Assembly: GCA_947166655.1 (NCBI GenBank) | Contig: CAMVFC010000009.1 | Location: 1-46,875 of the forward strand | Reading direction: 5' to 3' | From: an uncultured Prevotellaceae bacterium | Lineage (GTDB): Bacteria; Bacteroidota; Bacteroidia; Bacteroidales; Bacteroidaceae | DNA length: 46,875 nt | Shown: one piece after another, positions 20,617 through 29,608 of the stretch | How the letters are laid out: each line of letters starts with the position of its first letter | How positions within the stretch are numbered: the stretch's first letter is position 1 | Program-made: the position numbers and the translations under genes | The notes under the pieces: generated by a model | What the model was told of the DNA's origin: nothing | The model's input: only the letters and a program-made list of their open reading frames with translations | Databases searched by the model: none

Positions 20617-20647
20617 CAAAAGTAGTGCGAATGGACGTGAAAACCAA
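20617..20647 (-). promoter_or_regulatory. Bacteroidota-type promoter for the Crp-family gene
   Basis: On the minus strand, TTG (20647-20645), 20 bases, then TACTTTTG (20624-20617). Transcription would start near 20610, which fixes the start codon at 20596 or 20584. Confidence 0.7.
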
Positions 20648-20709
20648 ACTTTTCAATCCTTTTTAGCAGATTTTAAGGTAAAAAGAGGGAAAGGTTGGCA
20701 GATAATATG

Positions 20710-20717
20710 TACCTTTG
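20710..20717 (+). promoter_or_regulatory. Probable -7 box for the CotH gene
   Basis: TACCTTTG matches TAnnTTTG, 24-33 bases before the candidate start codons. No TTG at the usual distance; the nearest is only 12 bases upstream (20695), so the -33 element is doubtful. Confidence 0.5.
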
Positions 20718-20749
20718 CCCGCGCAAAGTTAATAAATCACATGTTTACT

Positions 20750-23308
20750 ATGAACAAATTGTACGCTCTGATAGCTTCTTTTCTCCTGCTGATTCCGTCT
20801 TTCTCCCTGTCGACATCCGCCGCGGAGAAAGCAGATACGCTGTTTGTGGTGAAGAAAGATTTCAGCGTCGATGCCTTTCCCGGAACGCTTGTCCGTTCGG
20901 TGCAGGAGAAAGGTACCTCGCTGGTGGTGACGGATGTCTACGGCGGCACCTACACCTACGCCCTGTCCGACCTGGAGGCTTATGACCAGCCGACCGTTGT
21001 GGCGCGCCCGGACATCACGTCCTTCAAGTTCAACAACAAGTTCAATCACCAGCTGTATGCCGATACCACGTTCGTGGTCACCGACAAGTCCATCACGGGC
21101 GACGTGACCGCCATCGGCCGGTGGCTGACGCCTTCGTTCAAGGTGTCTGACGCCCGGGCTGAGGTCTATCTGGACGACACCGTGCGCCTGCGCAGCAAGG
21201 TGAGCCGTGTGCGCTTTGCCGACCAGCATCGCATTACGTGTGCTTTTCCGGGGATGCGCGTCCTGAAGTCCGTTATGACGAAGCCTGCTGTCGTAGGCAA
21301 TGTCACCTACAAGGAAACTGAGATTCCCCTCACCCGCGACATGCTCTCGACCAATGCGCCCACGAACTATCCCGAGCGTGAGGACCTGGATAAGGCCATC
21401 GACAACGACCCGTCCACCTTCTTCCATTCCACCTGGGGCGACGGTCCCAATGCCAAGCTCGACGAGTACGACTTCCCCTATATCGACGTCACCCTGCCCG
21501 AGCCGGTCCATACGCTCTGCTATTCCTATCAGAACCGCGGCGACACCGGCGGCCGTTCGGCCACCATGGTGAGCCTCTGGGCCAGCCAGGACGGCACCGA
21601 ATGGCAGGAGGTGCAGCGCTATTCCGAGACCGACGGACTCTCCACAGCTCAGGGAGCCGTCAACAAGCCCTCGCCTGTCCGCCTGGAGCAGCCTTGCCGC
21701 TACTTCCGCGTGATGATGCTTTCGGCCAACTACAAGAACTACTTCTGCGTGGCCGAGCTCAAGTTCTACGAGGTCACCGAAATCAGTGAGGAGGCTTCGC
21801 CCGCAGAGTATCAGCTGACTTGGCTGCCGATGGGCCACGACTATGATTTTCGCATGAACTGGCTGACCGACAGGGCCACGAAGGTCCCCAGCGTCTATAT
21901 TAACATTGACGGCACGGACGAGTACGGCTACGGCACCGTGCCGGACAGCAAAACCTACTACTATGATGCTACCATCCGCATCGACGGCGCCGGTGTCTTC
22001 CCCGACATGGAGAGCACGACCGTACAGATCAAGGGGCGTGGCAACAGCAGCTGGAACGGCTCCAACCCCTGGTCCAAGAACCCCTACCGCCTGAAGTTCG
22101 CCAAAAAAGTGAAGCCTTTCGGGCTGACCAAGGGCAAGAGTTGGGTGCTGCTGGCCAACCGCCAGAGCGGCTCCATGACCAGCAATGCCATCGGCATGTT
22201 CGCTGCAGGGCTGATAGGGACGGAAGCTGCCAACCATATCGTGCCCGTGGAACTTTACATGAACGACCAATACTGGGGCAGCTATAACTTCACGGAGAAG
22301 GTGGGCTTCAGCAACAACAGCATCGACCTGGCAGACGAGATGAGGGCTGCCTTCCTGGAACTGGACACCTATGGCGCCGACGCCGACGAGACGCCATGCA
22401 CCTCCTCGCCCGGCAATCTGCCCGTGAAAATCAAGTTCCCGGAGCCCGGAACGAACGGCGACGTCTTCGACCTGACCACGACCGAGCTGACCTCCACCGA
22501 TCAGATCATGGACCGTTTCAACGCCTTCACGAAGCTGGTGGACCAGGGAGAGGACATCTCTTCCGAAGTCGATGTAGAGAGTCTGGCCCGCTACCTGCTG
22601 GCCGTTGAGTTTATAGAAAACTACGAGCTGACCCACCCCAAGAGCACTTTCCTGTATCACCCCGATGTCCTCGACCCCGAAGCGAAGTTCCATTGGGGCC
22701 CTGTCTGGGACCTCGACTGGAGTTTTGGCTATGAGTACCACGGTCGTTCCTATTTCCAAGGCGGTGCCACGGAGAAGTATTGGAATCAAAGCAGTTTCGA
22801 GGCTTCTGCCTTCATGCGTAAGCTGCGGCAGGCCGGCGAGCCGCTCGACCGCGCGATGTACGTGGCATGGACGCGCTTCATGCGCGATCATCTTGAAGAG
22901 ATTGTTGACTACTGCGACGAGTACTACCGCTTCGCACGGCCGTCATTGGAGAATAACAATAATTCCACTTACTGGAGCGACAAGGACAACACCAACTACG
23001 CTACCACCACGACCAATGCCAAGAAGTGGCTGCGCTCACGGGCCAATTATATGTATGCCACCCTCACTCCGTATGAACTGACCGACGAGGAACTCAACGG
23101 TTACCCCTCGGACGAGGGCACGGGCGAAGGCTCGTCGGACCTCGTCGTCGACACCGAGCACGGCGACATGGCGCGCCACGCTTCTCGCTTCGACGTCTAC
23201 GACCTGCGTGGTGTCCGGCTGAAGCAGGGGGCTTCCTACGACAACTTCCGCACCGGTCTGGCGCCTGGCCTCTACATCGTCAACGGCAGGAAGGTGCTCG
23301 TCCGCTGA
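20750..23308 (+). CDS. Exported CotH-family protein with discoidin-like domain and sorting tag
   Basis: 852 residues from ATG 20750 (MNKLYALIASFLLLIPSF); ATG 20741 adds three residues and is also possible. Signal peptide about 1-26. An F5/8 type C (discoidin)-like region at about 197-337 (REDLDKAIDNDPSTFFHSTW, VSLWASQDGTEWQEV). The CotH domain follows (about 360-665): TVQIKGRGNSSWNG, NPYRLKFAKKV, SWVLLANRQSGSMTSNAIG, YWGSYNFTEKVGF, and the metal-site motif GPVWDLDWSFGY. CotH proteins are atypical kinases, in spores phosphorylating coat proteins; the partner here is unknown. The C-terminus VYDLRGVRL...GLYIVNGRKVLVR is the sorting tag. A long antisense open frame over this gene is a composition artefact. 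Confidence 0.88.
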   Translation: MNKLYALIASFLLLIPSFSLSTSAAEKADTLFVVKKDFSVDAFPGTLVRSVQEKGTSLVVTDVYGGTYTYALSDLEAYDQPTVVARPDITSFKFNNKFNHQLYADTTFVVTDKSITGDVTAIGRWLTPSFKVSDARAEVYLDDTVRLRSKVSRVRFADQHRITCAFPGMRVLKSVMTKPAVVGNVTYKETEIPLTRDMLSTNAPTNYPEREDLDKAIDNDPSTFFHSTWGDGPNAKLDEYDFPYIDVTLPEPVHTLCYSYQNRGDTGGRSATMVSLWASQDGTEWQEVQRYSETDGLSTAQGAVNKPSPVRLEQPCRYFRVMMLSANYKNYFCVAELKFYEVTEISEEASPAEYQLTWLPMGHDYDFRMNWLTDRATKVPSVYINIDGTDEYGYGTVPDSKTYYYDATIRIDGAGVFPDMESTTVQIKGRGNSSWNGSNPWSKNPYRLKFAKKVKPFGLTKGKSWVLLANRQSGSMTSNAIGMFAAGLIGTEAANHIVPVELYMNDQYWGSYNFTEKVGFSNNSIDLADEMRAAFLELDTYGADADETPCTSSPGNLPVKIKFPEPGTNGDVFDLTTTELTSTDQIMDRFNAFTKLVDQGEDISSEVDVESLARYLLAVEFIENYELTHPKSTFLYHPDVLDPEAKFHWGPVWDLDWSFGYEYHGRSYFQGGATEKYWNQSSFEASAFMRKLRQAGEPLDRAMYVAWTRFMRDHLEEIVDYCDEYYRFARPSLENNNNSTYWSDKDNTNYATTTTNAKKWLRSRANYMYATLTPYELTDEELNGYPSDEGTGEGSSDLVVDTEHGDMARHASRFDVYDLRGVRLKQGASYDNFRTGLAPGLYIVNGRKVLVR

Positions 23309-23393
23309 CAGGTCGGCGACAGGCCGTTGCCCGCCGCCGCAAGCGGCAGGGGCTGGTCGCCTTTACATGGGCTTCGCGAACCGGTTCCGGTTA

Positions 23394-23453
23394 AGAAAGT
23401 ACCGCACATGTCCTCCCGGTGAATACGGGAAAATGACATGTGCGGTACTTTCT
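23394..23453. repeat. 60-base hairpin with perfect 19-bp arms
   Basis: AGAAAGTACCGCACATGTC (23394-23412) is matched exactly by its inverse at 23435-23453. The 22-base interior has its own small stem (CCCG ... CGGG). It starts 85 bases after the CotH stop. There is no T-run, so it looks like a dispersed palindrome or a processed RNA end more than a classical terminator. Confidence 0.9.
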
Positions 23454-23603
23454 GCAAAGGCATGACCGTCGTGATTCCCCTAAGGCTCCCGCACGCTGCT
23501 CATGGTGCTTTCTGCCGAGAGTGCTAAGGCCGCAGGACTGGACCTCCGGGGGGCTTTCGCCGGGATCGAAGAGGGTTTCGTACAGCCTCTCTGCAACACC
23601 CGG

Positions 23604-23714
23604 AAAAACTCTTAAGGGTTTTAGTAAAAACTCTTAAGGGTTTTAGCAAAAAGTGCCAAGACTTTTAGCTAAAAGTGTTAAGGGTTTTGACGAAAAGTGC
23701 TAAGGGTTTTCGTC
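23604..23714. repeat. Degenerate 22-base tandem array, five units
   Basis: Units start at 23604, 23626, 23648, 23671 and 23693; the consensus is AAAAActcTTAAGGGTTTTAGy, drifting to AAAAGTGyTAAGGGTTTT in later units. One unit is 23 bases. No unique spacers separate the units, so it is not CRISPR. Frames through it contain stops. Confidence 0.85.
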
Positions 23715-23882
23715 GGAGCCTCTAACGGTGGCCGTGCAGAACCTCTAAGGGGTCCGGGGAACCCTCAAGGACTCTCACTCAAAAGCTGACAGGTTCTTGC
23801 TCAAGAACTGGCTGATTTTCAAACGAAAAGCCCTGAGACACTCGGCTCGGTCACTTCGGGGATGATGGAAAAACCTGTGGCG

Positions 23883-26087
23883 TTATCGCACGAATAGGAT
23901 CTCGCGGTACTTGGGCAGCGGCCAGAGTTCGTCGTCCACGATTAGTTCGAGTTTGTCCACATGGCGGCGAATCTGCTCGATAAGCGGCGCCACGGTGTCG
24001 TGGTAGGCGATGGCCTTCTCGCGCTCGCTCTCGATGCGGTTGGCCACGCGGCGATGGTCGATGAGCTTCTGCACGTGCTCGGTGATGAACGAACTGTGCT
24101 CGGCGATTTGCTGGATGAGCGAGACATTGTTGGCCGTGAGGCGCTCTGCCACGTTGGCAGGGAAGATCTGGCGCGTCTTGTGGACGTTGTCGATGAGCGC
24201 ACTCTGGTAGCGCGTGGCTACGGGAATGATGTGGTTCAGGCAGAGGTCGCCGAAGATGCGGGCTTCGATCTGTATCTTCTTCGTGTACGTCTCCCATTTG
24301 ATTTCGTTGCGCGCCTCCAGCTCGGTGCGTGTGAAGACATGCGTTTTGGCAAACATCGCCACGCTCTGTTCGTCGAGATAGCGGTCGATGACCAGGGGCA
24401 CCGAGGCCTCAGTGTCCAGACCGCGCTGTGCGGCTTCGATTTTCCAGTCGTTGCTGTAGCCATTGCCGTCGAAGTGAATGGGCTTGCAGGTGCGCACGTC
24501 CTCGCGCACCACCTGCAGGATGGCTTTCATCTTCTCTGTGCCGTCGGCCATGAGGGCATCGACGCGCGTGCGGAAATCCATGAGCGCTTCGGCCACGGCG
24601 GCGTTCAGCGCAATCATGGCGCTGGCGCAGTTGGCCTCGCTGCCCACGGCGCGGAACTCAAAACGATTGCCGGTGAAGGCAAAGGGCGACGTGCGGTTGC
24701 GGTCGGTGTTGTCGACGAGCAGTTCTGGAATCTGTGGGATGTCGAGGTGCATCGTGTGCTTGGTGGCCAGCGTCCCTTCACCGTCCTCGCCCAGAGGCAG
24801 GCTCTCTTTTTCCAGATGCTCCAGCACCTCTGTCAGCTGTTTGCCCAGGAAGCTGGAGATGATGGCTGGCGGTGCCTCGTTGGCGCCCAGGCGATGGGCG
24901 TTGGTGGCGCTGACGATGCTGGCTTTCAGCAGACCGTTGTGCTTCCACACGGCCATGAGCGTCTCCACAATGAACGTGATGAAGCGCAGGTTGTCCAGCG
25001 GCGTCTTGCCGGGGCTGTGCAGGAGGACGCCCGTGTCGGTGCTGAGGCTCCAGTTATTGTGCTTGCCCGAACCGTTGACGCCCGCAAAGGGCTTCTCGTG
25101 GAGCAGGCAGCGGAAGCCGTGCTTGCGCGCCACCTTCTTCATGAGCATCATAATCAGCATATTGTGATCTACGGCCAGGTTCGTCTCTTCGTAGATGGGC
25201 GCTAACTCAAACTGGTTGGGGGCCACCTCGTTGTGGCGCGTCTTGCAGGGGATGCCCAGCTCCAGCGCCTGAATCTCCAGGTCCTTCATGAAAGCCGCCA
25301 CGCGTTCGGGAATGCTGCCGAAATAGTGGTCGTCCATCTGCTGGTTCTTGGCGCTGTCGTGCCCCATGAGCGTGCGGCCGGTCATCAACAGGTCGGGCCG
25401 TGCGGCGTAAAGACCCTCGTCCACGAGGAAATACTCCTGCTCCCATCCGAGGTTGGAGATGACCTTCTTGACTTCCGGATAGAACAGTTGTGCCACGGCA
25501 GTGGCGGCGCGGTTCACGGCGTGCAGCGCCTTCTTCAGCGGTGCCTTGTAGTCCAGTGCCTCGCCGGTGTAGGCGATGAAGACGGTGGGAATCATCAGTG
25601 TGTCGCCGATGACGAAGACCGGCGATGCCGGATCCCAGGCCGAGTAGCCGCGCGCCTCGAACGTAGAGCGGATGCCTCCGCTGGGGAACGAGCTGGCATC
25701 GGGTTCCTGCTGCACCAACTGCTTGCCGGTGAACTCTTCCATCATCCCTCCCTTGCCGTCGTGTTCCACGAAGCCGTCGTGCTTCTCGGCAGTGCCTTCC
25801 GTCAGAGGCTGGAACCAGTGGGTGATGTGTGTGGCGCCCAGACTCATCGCCCATCGCTTCATGCCTTCGGCTACGGCATCGGCGGTCTGGAGGTCGAGCG
25901 TAGCGTCGCCGTCCATCACGTCAATCATCTGTCGGTAGACATCGGCGGGCAGGTATTTCCGCATCTTCTCGCGGTTGAACACGTATTTAGCGTAAAACTC
26001 GGATGGCCGTTCGCTGGGTACAGGCACCTCGACGGGGTGTTTCTTGAACGCCTCGCTGACCACGTTGAATCTAAGGGTTGCACTCAT
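23883..26087 (-). CDS. glnN: Type III glutamine synthetase
   Basis: 734 residues, the normal size for GSIII, which assimilates ammonium into glutamine with ATP in Bacteroidales. Landmarks: IRSTFEARGYSAWDP, the DHNMLIMMLMKKVARKHGF region, HEKPFAGVNGSGKHNNWSL (metal/glutamate site, about residue 342), NAHRLGANEAPPAIIS, and NRTSPFAFTGNRFEFRAVG. The C-terminal 200 residues are helical as in the family (dodecamer formation). The start MSATLRFNVVSEAF is standard. No TAnnTTTG box was found in the 265 bases upstream, so its promoter is not assigned. It stands alone, not with amt or glnB. Confidence 0.95.
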   Translation of the reverse strand: MSATLRFNVVSEAFKKHPVEVPVPSERPSEFYAKYVFNREKMRKYLPADVYRQMIDVMDGDATLDLQTADAVAEGMKRWAMSLGATHITHWFQPLTEGTAEKHDGFVEHDGKGGMMEEFTGKQLVQQEPDASSFPSGGIRSTFEARGYSAWDPASPVFVIGDTLMIPTVFIAYTGEALDYKAPLKKALHAVNRAATAVAQLFYPEVKKVISNLGWEQEYFLVDEGLYAARPDLLMTGRTLMGHDSAKNQQMDDHYFGSIPERVAAFMKDLEIQALELGIPCKTRHNEVAPNQFELAPIYEETNLAVDHNMLIMMLMKKVARKHGFRCLLHEKPFAGVNGSGKHNNWSLSTDTGVLLHSPGKTPLDNLRFITFIVETLMAVWKHNGLLKASIVSATNAHRLGANEAPPAIISSFLGKQLTEVLEHLEKESLPLGEDGEGTLATKHTMHLDIPQIPELLVDNTDRNRTSPFAFTGNRFEFRAVGSEANCASAMIALNAAVAEALMDFRTRVDALMADGTEKMKAILQVVREDVRTCKPIHFDGNGYSNDWKIEAAQRGLDTEASVPLVIDRYLDEQSVAMFAKTHVFTRTELEARNEIKWETYTKKIQIEARIFGDLCLNHIIPVATRYQSALIDNVHKTRQIFPANVAERLTANNVSLIQQIAEHSSFITEHVQKLIDHRRVANRIESEREKAIAYHDTVAPLIEQIRRHVDKLELIVDDELWPLPKYREILFVR

Positions 26088-26310
26088 GCCGTTCTTCTTT
26101 TATGTTTCGATGTTATAGTTCCGATTCTCAAACCTCAGTCTTCATTCGGCTGTGCCGCTTCTTTGGGCGTCAACGGCCTGAAGCGCCTGGGCTTGATTAC
26201 TTGATGTTTCAAGTATCCTTGAATTTTTCTAATGTCCTATATTTAGGTTCGCTGACTCTTGTTACGTCTCGGCCATTCAAGCAAGCCTGATGGCGCCCGC
26301 TGCCCCAAAA

Positions 26311-26358
26311 GTTCAACCTTTCAATCTTTCAATTATTCGACCTTTCAATGTCTCATCG
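26311..26358. repeat. Octamer array, six degenerate units, touching the mltG stop codon
   Basis: GTTCAACC, TTTCAATC, TTTCAATT, ATTCGACC, TTTCAATG, TCTCATCG in 8-base register. The last unit covers the mltG stop codon (26353-26355). Same family as the arrays at 8479 (inverse strand) and 41256. Confidence 0.75.
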
Positions 26359-27381
26359 GATTCCTCTCTGGTTCAGCGCTCGCTGGTAGCGGCGGGCGTT
26401 GGCCAAGTGCTCAGGATAGCTTCGGGCGAAATTGTGGGCGCCGCTGAAGTCTTCTTTCGCGCAGAAATAGAGGAACTGATGCTGCTCCGCCTGCAGCACG
26501 GCGTCGATGCCTGCGATGCTGGGGATGCGGATAGGCCCCGGGGGCAGTCCAAGGTTAAGATAAGTGTTGTATGGACTCTGCATGCGCAGATGCTGCCCCG
26601 TGATGCGGCGCAGGGAGTCGTCGCCCGTGGCAAACTTCACCGTAGGGTCGGCCTGCAGGGGGATGTGCATCCGCAGTCGGTTCAGATAGACACCGGCCAC
26701 TCGCGGCTTCTCGCCGTCGTTGGTCGTCTCCTCGTCCACGATACTGGCCAGGGTGACGACCTCTTCGTGGCTCATTCCCAGTTCCTTGGCGGCAGCTTCG
26801 CGGCCCTTGGTGTTCCAGAATGCCGCGTTCTCGCGCTGCATCCGCTGCATGAAAGCATCGAGCGAGGTATTCCAGAAAATCTCGTAGGTATTGGGTATGA
26901 ACAGGGCGGGCAGGGTAGCGGTGCTGTAGCCGTAGCGGGCTGCGAACTGCTCGTCGGCAAACGCCTCTGCCACCTCAGCCGAATCCAGCATCAGACGTTG
27001 GGAAAGAAAACCAGCCAGGCGGTGCATTCGGCGCACAGAGGGAAGTGTCAGGCGCACAGGCGTCTGCTGACCGTTGCGCAGGCGGCGCAGGAGCGTGAGC
27101 ATATTGTCGTCAGGTTCCACGGCGTAGCGACCTGTACGGGGCTGAAAGCTGACGAACATGCGTAGAAGTCGCCAGCCCGCAAGCGAGCGGAGGTGCGCTG
27201 TCTCTTGAATTTGTGTGAGGAGGTCGGGCTCTGTGGTCGAAGGGCGGATGAAGACGTAGGCCGTCTCGTTCAGTTCGAAGGCCGGGCTCAGTACACTTCG
27301 AACCGCCCATACAGCCGTACCGGCCAGCAGGACCAGTGCCGTCAGTGAAGCAATGAGGATGTTTCTTTTCTTCTTCGTCAT
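26353..27381 (-). CDS. mltG: Endolytic murein transglycosylase MltG (YceG-like)
   Basis: 342 residues from ATG 27381 (MTKKKRNILIASL); an upstream ATG at 27408 is less likely. One N-terminal membrane helix (about 8-28) anchors it in the inner membrane. A LysM-like region is followed by the YceG catalytic core: PNTYEIFWNTS, LASIVDEETTNDGEKPRVAG with the catalytic Glu near residue 215, VYLNRLRMHIPLQADPTVKF, and SPYNTYLNLGLPPGPI. It cuts nascent glycan strands and sets their length. The distance from the tRNA gene behind its start is about 60 bases, so both could share the promoter at 27540-27570. Confidence 0.93.
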   Translation of the reverse strand: MTKKKRNILIASLTALVLLAGTAVWAVRSVLSPAFELNETAYVFIRPSTTEPDLLTQIQETAHLRSLAGWRLLRMFVSFQPRTGRYAVEPDDNMLTLLRRLRNGQQTPVRLTLPSVRRMHRLAGFLSQRLMLDSAEVAEAFADEQFAARYGYSTATLPALFIPNTYEIFWNTSLDAFMQRMQRENAAFWNTKGREAAAKELGMSHEEVVTLASIVDEETTNDGEKPRVAGVYLNRLRMHIPLQADPTVKFATGDDSLRRITGQHLRMQSPYNTYLNLGLPPGPIRIPSIAGIDAVLQAEQHQFLYFCAKEDFSGAHNFARSYPEHLANARRYQRALNQRGIR

Positions 27382-27439
27382 CGCGCTTGAAAGCAAAAAC
27401 GCAGACACTCATGGTAAGTATCTGCGATTTGTTCGTTAT

Positions 27440-27515
<76 letters not shown>

Positions 27516-27539
27516 AGGTCTCTTTCCGAAAACCGAGCG

Positions 27540-27570
27540 CAAAGGTACGGCTTTTCAATGAAACAGCCAA
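27540..27570 (-). promoter_or_regulatory. Bacteroidota-type promoter for tRNA-Thr (and possibly mltG)
   Basis: On the minus strand, TTG (27570-27568), 20 bases, TACCTTTG (27547-27540). Transcription would begin near 27533, about 18 bases before the mature tRNA 5' end. Confidence 0.75.
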
Positions 27571-27642
27571 GCAGAATCGCACTTTTTTTGCTTCCTTTGT
27601 GTTTTTTCGTTGGTAAGGGACGCTTTTCTCGGGGGAAATACG

Positions 27643-27650
27643 TATCTTTG
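27643..27650 (+). promoter_or_regulatory. Possible -7 box for the SGNH esterase gene
   Basis: TATCTTTG matches TAnnTTTG, 27 bases before the ATG at 27678. No good -33 element at the usual distance (only TTTT at 27624). Confidence 0.4.
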
Positions 27651-27677
27651 ACGGCGATATGCAACTGAAATAACATC

Positions 27678-28961
27678 ATGAGCATGAGACAAACTTTTCT
27701 CGCTGCACTCTTGGCGACACTGCCCTGGACGGCTGCAGCGCAACCGTGGAGTTTCCGCTTCACGACCGATAAGAAGGTGCAGCTGGCCGGAGCCACACAG
27801 GTACTCACCACCGACCGCTATTCCGCGGCTTCCGACTATGGTTTCGACCTGATAGCCTCGCCCGCATCAACAGACGGCACGGCGCCTTTCTTCTTCAGCC
27901 TTCGCGTGCCCGACGGCAACTATCGCGTCACGGTGCTGCTGGGTTCACGCCGCCGTGCGGCTACGACTACGGTGCGTGCCGAGAGCCGCCGCCTCTTCGT
28001 CGAGAACCTTTCTACGCGGAAGGGTGAGCTGCGCGAAGTTTCCTTCATCGTCAATAAGCACTCGCCCGTTATCTCCGACACGCAGCGCGTGCGCATCAAG
28101 AAACGTGAGGAGACCAAACTCAACTGGGACGACCGTCTGACCATAGAGATCAACGGTGACGCTCCTGCCTGTGCTGCCGTCACCATCGCCCCGGCTCCCG
28201 ACGTGCCCACCGTCTTCCTCTGCGGCAACTCCACAGTTGTCGACCAGGACTACGAGCCCTGGGCGTCGTGGGGGCAGATGGTCACACGCTGGTTCGGCGA
28301 CCGTGTGGCCTTCGCCAATTTTGCAGAGAGCGGCGAGTCGGCCAGCACATTTATCGGCGTGGGCCGTCTGGCCAAGGTCCTCTCCATGATGAAGGCAGGC
28401 GACTATCTCATTGCCGAGTTTGGACACAACGACCAGAAACAGCGGCAGCCCGGCGCCGGAGCCTACTATAACTTTGCCACGGCACTCAAGACCTTTATAG
28501 ATGAAACGCGCGCGCGTAAGGCGACGCCCATCTTTGTCACGCCTACACAGCGCCGATCCTTCAAGGACGGACGCATTCAGGAGACGCACGCAGACTATCC
28601 TGAAGCCATGAAGTGGGTGGCCAAGCGAGAGCAGGTGCCCGTCATCGACCTTCATGAGATGACGCGCACGTTCTACGAAGCCATGGGCGAGGAGCAGAGC
28701 AAGCAGGCCTTTGTCCACTATCCGGCAGGCTCTTATCCGGGGCAGACGAAGGACTTCAAGGACAATACCCACTTCAACCCCTACGGCGCTTACGAGATTG
28801 CCAAGTGCATCGTCGAGGGAATGAAGCAGCTGCAGCTGCCCATCCTCTCTGCCCTTCGTCCCGAATACCAGGCTTTCGACCCGGCCCATCCCGACGCATT
28901 CGAACATTTCCACTGGAACGATTCACCTTTCTTTGAAGCCGAAAAGCCCGACGGCAACTGA
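27678..28961 (+). CDS. Exported SGNH-hydrolase, rhamnogalacturonan acetylesterase-like (CE12)
   Basis: 427 residues. Signal peptide about 1-22 (LLATLPWTAAAQ). An N-terminal beta-rich module (FRFTTDKKVQLAGATQV, about 25-170) precedes the SGNH domain: FLCGNSTVVDQDYEPWASWG with the nucleophile Ser near 185, NFAESGESASTFI (Gly/Asn block), LIAEFGHNDQKQ (block III, about 247) and the catalytic Asp/His in KDNTHFNPYGAYEIA (about 362). CE12 enzymes remove acetyl groups from rhamnogalacturonan of pectin. Substrate is inferred from the family. Unlike several exported proteins here it lacks the C-terminal sorting tag. Its TGA shares one base with the ATG of the HAD gene. Confidence 0.85.
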   Translation: MSMRQTFLAALLATLPWTAAAQPWSFRFTTDKKVQLAGATQVLTTDRYSAASDYGFDLIASPASTDGTAPFFFSLRVPDGNYRVTVLLGSRRRAATTTVRAESRRLFVENLSTRKGELREVSFIVNKHSPVISDTQRVRIKKREETKLNWDDRLTIEINGDAPACAAVTIAPAPDVPTVFLCGNSTVVDQDYEPWASWGQMVTRWFGDRVAFANFAESGESASTFIGVGRLAKVLSMMKAGDYLIAEFGHNDQKQRQPGAGAYYNFATALKTFIDETRARKATPIFVTPTQRRSFKDGRIQETHADYPEAMKWVAKREQVPVIDLHEMTRTFYEAMGEEQSKQAFVHYPAGSYPGQTKDFKDNTHFNPYGAYEIAKCIVEGMKQLQLPILSALRPEYQAFDPAHPDAFEHFHWNDSPFFEAEKPDGN

Positions 28962-29590
28962 TGTGTATGATAAAGAACATTGCTTTTGACTTCGGCGGGG
29001 TCATCTTCGACCTCGACTACGAGGGCGCCATTGCTGCTTTCCGGCAGATGGGTCTGCCCGATGCCGACCAGCGTCTCGACCGCTACCACCAGCGTGGCAT
29101 CTTCGAAGACCTTGAGAGTGGCCGCATCGGCCCGGAGGCTTTCATCCAGGCCTTGCAACCCCTGTGCACGCGGCCGCTCACGATGGACGCCGTCCGCACA
29201 GCCTGGTTGGGCTATGTCGGAGCACCTGTCAACGAACAGAAACTGGCCTACCTCGACGAGTTGCGCCGCCGCGGCTACCGTACTTTCCTGCTGTCCAACA
29301 CGAATCCCTTTGTGCAGTCGTGGGCTGAGAGCGCCAGTTTCTCGGCTTCCGGCCGACCCTTAGGCAGCTTTCTTGAGAAATGCTACACCTCCTATGAAGT
29401 GGGTATCATGAAACCCGACGAGGGAATCTTCCGGCACATGCTCTCCGATGCCGCTATCCGCCCTGAGGAGACGCTCTTCCTTGACGACAGTCCCGCCAAT
29501 ATCGCAGCTGCCGAAGCCTTGGGCATCCAGACGCTTCTCGTGCAGAAGAACGGCGACTGGAGAAACGATGTAGAGAGTCGTCTGGCCTAA
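28961..29590 (+). CDS. HAD-superfamily phosphatase, YihX-like
   Basis: 209 residues; ATG 28961 overlaps the esterase stop, and a second ATG at 28967 is an alternative. Motif I is IAFDFGGVIFDLD with the nucleophile Asp10; as in YihX-type enzymes the second Asp of DxD is replaced (here Gly12). Motif II is FLLSNTNP, motif III the Lys in GIMKPDEGIF, and motif IV LFLDDSPANIAAAEALG. YihX acts on alpha-glucose-1-phosphate; the real substrate here is unknown, but coupling to a polysaccharide esterase hints at sugar phosphates. Confidence 0.85.
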   Translation: MCMIKNIAFDFGGVIFDLDYEGAIAAFRQMGLPDADQRLDRYHQRGIFEDLESGRIGPEAFIQALQPLCTRPLTMDAVRTAWLGYVGAPVNEQKLAYLDELRRRGYRTFLLSNTNPFVQSWAESASFSASGRPLGSFLEKCYTSYEVGIMKPDEGIFRHMLSDAAIRPEETLFLDDSPANIAAAEALGIQTLLVQKNGDWRNDVESRLA

Positions 29591-29608
29591 AATCATTGCT
29601 TTTAGGTA

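Larger units (their letters stand above)
23309..23882. other. Gene-free 574-base region with two repeat structures
   Basis: Lies between the convergent CotH and glnN genes. It holds a 60-base hairpin (23394-23453), a 22-base-period array (23604-23714) and, from 23715 to 23882, sequence in which I see only scattered echoes of the array (CTCTAACGG, CTCTAAGGGG, CTCAAGGACT) and no convincing gene. Confidence 0.7.

Noticed and set aside
20030-20749. N-terminal extension of the CotH frame to 20030
   Set aside because: It is antisense to the Crp-family gene, and a signal peptide starts at 20750 just after a TACCTTTG box.
20729-22891. 720-residue open frame antisense to the CotH gene
   Set aside because: The plus-strand frame has clear CotH and discoidin motifs, a signal peptide and a sorting tag. 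The antisense frame is open because of GC-rich third positions; no motif was seen in it.
23604-23714. CRISPR array
   Set aside because: Units are contiguous, degenerate 22-base repeats with no spacers, and no cas gene is present. The same holds for the arrays at 5990, 8479 and 35531.
23961-25205. 414-residue open frame antisense to glnN (and similar long antisense frames over the M3 peptidase, S41 protease, 1211-aa and 39549-46822 genes)
   Set aside because: The opposite strand carries conserved enzymes with all key residues; these antisense frames have no recognisable start context or domain.
26088-26310. Sigma-54 promoter in front of glnN
   Set aside because: A GGCGC-like stretch is present but not TGGCAC-N5-TTGCW, and no TAnnTTTG box was found; no promoter call is made.
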